Below, one piece after another: positions 5,693-8,205 of a stretch of 8,205 bases of DNA. The DNA is from Puniceicoccales bacterium. GTDB lineage: Bacteria > Verrucomicrobiota > Verrucomicrobiae > Opitutales > LL51. The notes beneath the pieces were generated by a model. That model ran no database searches. It saw only the letters and a list, made by a program, of their open reading frames with translations, and was not told the origin of the DNA. Within the stretch, counting starts at the first letter, position 1, and every line of letters starts with the position of its first letter. The stretch lies in contig JAIRLG010000091.1 in NCBI GenBank assembly GCA_031259625.1, forward strand, positions 1 to 8,205, read 5' to 3'. A program made the translations under genes and the position numbers.

Positions 5693-6345
5693 AAGAGCCG
5701 GCAAATGCCGTCGGCGCTGAAGAAGAGGTGGAGGACGAGGTTCGTCGCCAGGGCCGCGGCGAGGTCGTCGATGACGATGCCCTTCCCCCCACGCCAATCC
5801 TGCAGCCTGTAAATTCCCAGCGGCTTCCAGATGTCGAAGTAGCGGAAGAGCACGAAGCCCACGCCGAGCAGGAACCAGAGCAGATGGCTCTCCGGCGTCA
5901 CGTGGAAGCCGAAGAAGCAGAGCGGCATCGCGACGAACTCGTCCAGCACGATGCAGCAGGGATCCTCCATTCCCACCACCCGCTCGGCGGCATCGCAGAT
6001 GGGAATGGCGATGTAGAAAATGCTGAACGCGGCCAGACAGAGAAATCCCCATACCGGCAGCTCCCGGTAGCAAAAACTGTAGAAGCCCAAACCGGCCAGC
6101 GAGGCCCAGCTCCCGGGCGCGAAGAGCTTGTTCCCCACCGGCCCCAGCGTCGCTAGCCCCATGAGCCAGAACTTGGGCAGGCGCTTGACCCAAACTCTGG
6201 GCCGCAGCTTCTTGAGCCGGCTCTTTATCTTCAATTTCTTCCTCGTCTTTTTCACAAGATCGGAAAGAAATCGGCCGAGCTGCTTGGCCCGCTTTTTCAG
6301 CTTCAGCGCCTTTTGGACTTTTTTAAACGCTCTCTTTATGCCCAT
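5689..6345 (-). CDS. pgpA: Phosphatidylglycerophosphatase A
   Basis: Dephosphorylates phosphatidylglycerophosphate to phosphatidylglycerol at the inner membrane, the step after PgsA, whose gene lies 22 bp upstream. The family motifs are clear in this 218-residue product: the APGSWASL segment (76-83), 'CIVLDEFVAM' (131-140, D135/E136), 'FRYFDIWKP' (167-175, D171) and 'GGKGIVIDDLAAAL' (186-199, D193/D194). These acidic residues correspond to the metal-dependent active site of PgpA. Hydrophobic segments lie about 82-116, 154-168 and 195-210. Residues 1-58 are unusual: they carry 26 Lys/Arg and a single acidic residue, giving roughly 45 residues not present in typical PgpA of about 170 aa. ATG 6345 has no strong Shine-Dalgarno. 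An internal Met at 62 is too close to the core to be a better start. Probably the last gene of the ompH-pgsA-pgpA operon. Confidence 0.93.
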   Translation of the reverse strand: MGIKRAFKKVQKALKLKKRAKQLGRFLSDLVKKTRKKLKIKSRLKKLRPRVWVKRLPKFWLMGLATLGPVGNKLFAPGSWASLAGLGFYSFCYRELPVWGFLCLAAFSIFYIAIPICDAAERVVGMEDPCCIVLDEFVAMPLCFFGFHVTPESHLLWFLLGVGFVLFRYFDIWKPLGIYRLQDWRGGKGIVIDDLAAALATNLVLHLFFSADGICRLF

Positions 6346-6367
6346 AACACCGCAAATGGAGATAGTT

Positions 6368-6982
6368 TCAATCGGCCTGCAGGAGCAGCTGGCGATGCTT
6401 GACCAGATAACGAATCCCCGAGTCGATCGTCAAGTAGGTTGAGAGGATGAAGAGACCCATGGCCAGGCCGTAGACGAAGCTGCCGACGCATTCCGGTATA
6501 AAAGCTCGGCCATCGCGCACCAGCGCGTACCAGAGGATGAAGAATCCGGTGCTGAAAATCTGGGCGACGGTCTTGATCTTCCCCAAGTTTTCCGCCGCCA
6601 GCACGACCGCCTTGGCCGAGGCGATCAGCCTCAGGCCGGTGATGAGGAACTCCCGCGCCAGGATCAGGAGCACGGGGAAGAGCGCCCAGCGCGGCACCAT
6701 CCCGCCAACGGAGCCGGGATTCTGGGGATGCGGCAGGGCCAGAATCGTGATCCACAGCCCGAGCATCAGGATCTTGTCGCTCAGCGCATCCATCAGCTTG
6801 CCGAAGGCGGAGACCAGGCCATAGCGACGGGCCAGGTAGCCGTCGTACCAGTCCGTCAGCGCTGCCAGGACGAACAGGACGAAGCCCAGGGTCGCCGAAA
6901 AACGCAGGGGTAAATAGAGAAAAAAAACGATGAGGAAGAGGAAGGGGATTCGCGATAGGGTTACCCAGTTGGCGATGTTCAC
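6368..6982 (-). CDS. pgsA: CDP-diacylglycerol--glycerol-3-phosphate 3-phosphatidyltransferase
   Basis: Makes phosphatidylglycerophosphate from CDP-diacylglycerol and glycerol-3-phosphate, the committed step to phosphatidylglycerol. The 204-residue product has the complete CDP-alcohol phosphotransferase signature: D44, D47, G48, A51, R52, G61, D65 and D69. PgsA-type features are 'REFLITGLR' (110-118) and 'GKIKTVAQ' (134-141). Multiple membrane helices are apparent (about 12-43, 70-84, 98-120, 140-155, 166-185). The start codon is GTG at 6982. The N-terminus MNIANWVTLSRI aligns with the usual PgsA opening, and an in-frame TGA lies a few codons upstream, so no other start is available. GAGG (minus strand, 6997-6994) is the likely ribosome site, 11 bases away. 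It lies 43 bp after ompH and 22 bp before pgpA, consistent with co-transcription. Confidence 0.96.
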   Translation of the reverse strand: MNIANWVTLSRIPFLFLIVFFLYLPLRFSATLGFVLFVLAALTDWYDGYLARRYGLVSAFGKLMDALSDKILMLGLWITILALPHPQNPGSVGGMVPRWALFPVLLILAREFLITGLRLIASAKAVVLAAENLGKIKTVAQIFSTGFFILWYALVRDGRAFIPECVGSFVYGLAMGLFILSTYLTIDSGIRYLVKHRQLLLQAD

Positions 6983-7025
6983 GGCCTTGACGTCCTCAAT
7001 ACTTCAGCGTCCACGATTTTCACCC

Positions 7026-7688
7026 TTACTTGGTCGGCGCTGTGGCCACGGCCGGCGCCGTCACCGGATAGCGCCGGTTGAGACGAGTGCTCATCTCGTC
7101 GGAGATGTCGGTGGAAGGGGCGGCGTAGAGGATGTCCGGATTCGTCCGGTTGACGACGAGGATGGCCCCCTTTTCCTGCGCGATTTCGGAGGAAATCACC
7201 CGCAGCTCGTCGAGGGTCTTGGACAGCAATTCCGAACGCGTATCCTCCAGGCGATTCTCCGAATCCTCCCGCCAGCGCTGAAGGTTCATCTCCTTCTCGC
7301 GCAGCGCCTCCACCTTCTTGTCCACCTCCGCCCGCATCTTCTCGCGCGCCTCGTCCGTCAGGGCCGGATTGTCGATCTTCTCCGCCGCTTCCTGGATCTC
7401 CTTACGGGCGGCCACCAGTTCCTCCATCTTCTTCTGCCCGTCCTGCTGCAGGCTTTTGGCCATCGTTTCCAGTTCCGCATTGCGGTTCTGGACCGTGACA
7501 TAGCTTCCCATCACTCGACTGGCGTCGAAGGACAGGAGGGGACAGGCCGCCGGAGCCGGTTCAGCCCTCACGGCCGAGCCCCTTCCGGCCAGCAGGATCG
7601 CCGTGCCCAGCAGGCCGACTTTTGAAAATTTCCTGATACTCGCCGTCCTCAGCAGGCTAAGCCTTGAGCATTTCCCGATACTTTTCAT
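7026..7688 (-). CDS. OmpH/Skp family periplasmic chaperone
   Basis: Skp-like proteins form trimers with coiled-coil tentacles that hold unfolded outer-membrane proteins in the periplasm. This 220-residue form starts at ATG 7688, preceded on the minus strand by AGGGGG (7703-7698) with nine bases of spacing. A GTG at 7733 would add 15 residues but has no ribosome site. Residues 1-42 form a long basic signal peptide with core VGLLGTAILLAG and a probable cleavage after VRA (40-42). Residues about 65-165 are a charged heptad-rich coiled coil. The C-terminal beta part, 'GAILVVNRTNPDILYAAP' (174-191) and 'TDISDEMSTRLN' (193-204), is the family hallmark. The tail is Ala/Pro/Thr-rich. It is the first gene of the operon with pgsA and pgpA. 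The usual neighbour bamA is not visible upstream within the window. Confidence 0.92.
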   Translation of the reverse strand: MKSIGKCSRLSLLRTASIRKFSKVGLLGTAILLAGRGSAVRAEPAPAACPLLSFDASRVMGSYVTVQNRNAELETMAKSLQQDGQKKMEELVAARKEIQEAAEKIDNPALTDEAREKMRAEVDKKVEALREKEMNLQRWREDSENRLEDTRSELLSKTLDELRVISSEIAQEKGAILVVNRTNPDILYAAPSTDISDEMSTRLNRRYPVTAPAVATAPTK

Positions 7689-7697
7689 AAAAATCCG

Positions 7698-7703
7698 CCC
7701 CCT
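7698..7703 (-). promoter_or_regulatory. Ribosome binding site deciding the ompH start
   Basis: Reads AGGGGG on the minus strand, nine bases before ATG 7688. It supports the shorter 220-aa product, whose N-terminus then behaves as a signal peptide, over the extended GTG start at 7733. Confidence 0.6.
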
Positions 7704-7752
7704 ATTTCTGCCCTCATCGGCCCGAATGTCCACTCCGAAGTTCTGTTTTTTT

Positions 7753-7854
7753 GGGGGCCGGCTTTCGATGCCGGAGGCATCGGGCCCGCGGAGCGGGCCG
7801 CCCGGAGAGGAAAAGGCCTCCGGCCTTTTCCTCTTCCGAGCAAAGCCGGCCCCC
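7753..7854 (-). repeat. Cloverleaf inverted-repeat element 4
   Basis: A perfect 13-bp closing stem (GGGGGCCGGCTTT 7753-7765 with AAAGCCGGCCCCC 7842-7854) encloses three hairpins. The short arm is 7766-7772/7776-7782 (CGATGCC, loop GGA). The middle arm is 7783-7789/7793-7799 (GGCCCGC, loop GGA). The long arm is 7803-7818/7822-7838 (16 bp with one bulged T at 7835, loop TCC). Only 7800-7802 and 7839-7841 are unpaired at the junction. Long-middle-short polarity reads on the minus strand, the same direction as ompH, whose start is 64 bp away. It is the closest relative of element 2. A+T-rich bases (7741-7752) lie between it and ompH, but I could not assign a promoter. Confidence 0.92.
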
Positions 7855-7944
7855 TGGGACCAGCGATTTTTCCGGTGGGTGGAGAAGGAGCGTCGCCCGC
7901 ATCACCGGGTAAGGGTTTTCCCGCGGAGGTATTTTGGGCGCAAG

Positions 7945-8038
7945 GGCCGCTTTCGGGGAAAGCTTCGCCCCCGGAGCGGCCGGAGGCTGCGCCTCCCGGC
8001 CGTGCCGGGGGCGTCGTCCTGCCAGAGGCCGGCTTTCC
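7945..8038. repeat. Hairpin cluster 5a with competing folds
   Basis: Fold A pairs 7945-7951 with 7975-7981 (GGCCGCT/AGCGGCC), plus an inner 5-bp stem 7954-7958/7969-7973. Fold B pairs 7957-7963 with 8032-8038 (GGAAAGC/GCTTTCC), then 7966-7974 with 8005-8013 (CGCCCCCGG/CCGGGGGCG), then 7978-7983/7996-8001 and 7984-7987/7991-7994 with loop TGC. The folds exclude each other. It resembles the cloverleaf family in style but lacks the full three-arm layout. The preceding stretch 7855-7944 shows nothing I can identify. Confidence 0.6.
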
Positions 8039-8081
8039 GAGGGGGAAAAGCCAGGGAGGGTGGGCGGGAGGCTTTTCCCCC
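8028..8081 (+). repeat. Partial fifth element: left stem plus long arm
   Basis: GGCCGGCTTTC (8028-8038) matches the left closing-stem sequence of element 4. It is followed by a 12-bp purine-rich hairpin (GGGGGAAAAGCC 8041-8052 with GGCTTTTCCCCC 8070-8081), as expected for arm I in + polarity. GC-extreme DNA follows where arm II would lie. No right closing arm (AAAGCCGGCC-like) is found before the window ends, so the copy is truncated, diverged or misassembled. Confidence 0.6.
8054..8068 (+). other. G-quadruplex motif in a hairpin loop
   Basis: GGGAGGGTGGGCGGG has four G3 runs separated by single bases, the arrangement known to give very stable parallel quadruplexes. It forms nearly the whole loop of the 12-bp hairpin 8041-8081, so duplex stem and quadruplex could coexist. 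Confidence 0.7.
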
Positions 8082-8103
8082 TTGGCCGCCCCCGCGGCGC
8101 GGG

Positions 8104-8141
8104 CCCCCCCCCCCCCCCCCCCCCGGGGGGGGGGGGGCCCC
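8104..8141. other. C21/G13/C4 homopolymer tract, possibly artefactual
   Basis: 21 C (8104-8124) are followed by 13 G (8125-8137) and 4 C. C8 and G8 (8151-8166) follow shortly after. Such runs are unlike anything else in the window. They may be base-calling or assembly error at a contig end, or a collapsed GC-rich arm of the partial fifth element. Sequence from about 8090 on should be treated as low confidence. Confidence 0.6.
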
Positions 8142-8205
8142 GCCGCCAGACCCCCCCCGGGGGGGGCGGGGCGCGGGGGCCCCCGCCGCAAAAACGCGCA
8201 ACGCC

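Noticed and set aside
7689..7733. Extended ompH start at GTG 7733
   Set aside because: No ribosome site, and the extra 15 residues are charged and would precede the signal peptide; ATG 7688 has AGGGGG at nine bases.
103..8081. CRISPR array
   Set aside because: The repeats are dispersed, inverted and structurally conserved, with no regular spacing or spacers and no cas genes.
7685..8191. Minus-strand frames of 168 and 99 codons at the right edge
   Set aside because: They translate homopolymers and inverted repeats; extreme Gly/Pro/Arg content.

Overview
This window looks like GC-rich chromosomal DNA from a Gram-negative bacterium. The best taxonomic hint is the secretin at 1178-3343. It has a long acidic N-terminal linker, a degenerate N-terminal domain opening with an 'IIIPEVEF' segment, and a classic secretin C-terminus. 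That layout is familiar from the PVC group (Verrucomicrobiota and relatives, e.g. the Akkermansia pilus-associated secretins). The assignment is inference from protein style, not from a marker gene.

Layout, left to right. 1-312: no recognisable gene, but a 108-bp cloverleaf-like inverted-repeat element (103-210). 313-951 (+): MarC-family inner-membrane protein. 982-1082: second cloverleaf element. 1178-3343 (+): outer-membrane secretin. 3506-5248 (+): 580-aa protein of unknown function, helix-rich then strand-rich. 5350-5611: a large element in which one cloverleaf is nested inside another. 5689-7688 (-): compact three-gene operon read right to left, ompH/Skp-like periplasmic chaperone, pgsA and pgpA. 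7753-7854: fourth cloverleaf element. 7945-8205: further hairpins, a G-quadruplex motif held in a hairpin loop, and a C21/G13 tract that may be an assembly artefact at a contig end.

How the genes work together: five of six genes concern the cell envelope or look likely to. PgsA and PgpA catalyse consecutive steps of phosphatidylglycerol synthesis. The OmpH/Skp-like protein escorts outer-membrane proteins through the periplasm, and the secretin is such an outer-membrane protein. MarC is a polytopic membrane protein of unclear role. The 580-aa protein has no visible export signal and no assigned function.

The most notable content is intergenic. Four elements (103-210, 982-1082, 5350-5611, 7753-7854) share one design: a 12-15-bp closing stem whose inner end reads CTTT then S, enclosing three hairpins packed with almost no unpaired bases. 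In a fixed polarity these are a long purine-rich arm, a GC-rich middle arm, and a short arm (expanded in the third element). Most hairpins are capped by three-base loops of the GNA/TNC type. Two copies, in opposite orientations, match at 41 of 44 positions. Their three differences are one compensatory base-pair change and two loop changes that keep the GNA pattern. This is direct evidence that the fold is what is conserved. The four copies appear to be a dispersed, structured repeat family; I cannot match it to a named family from sequence alone.
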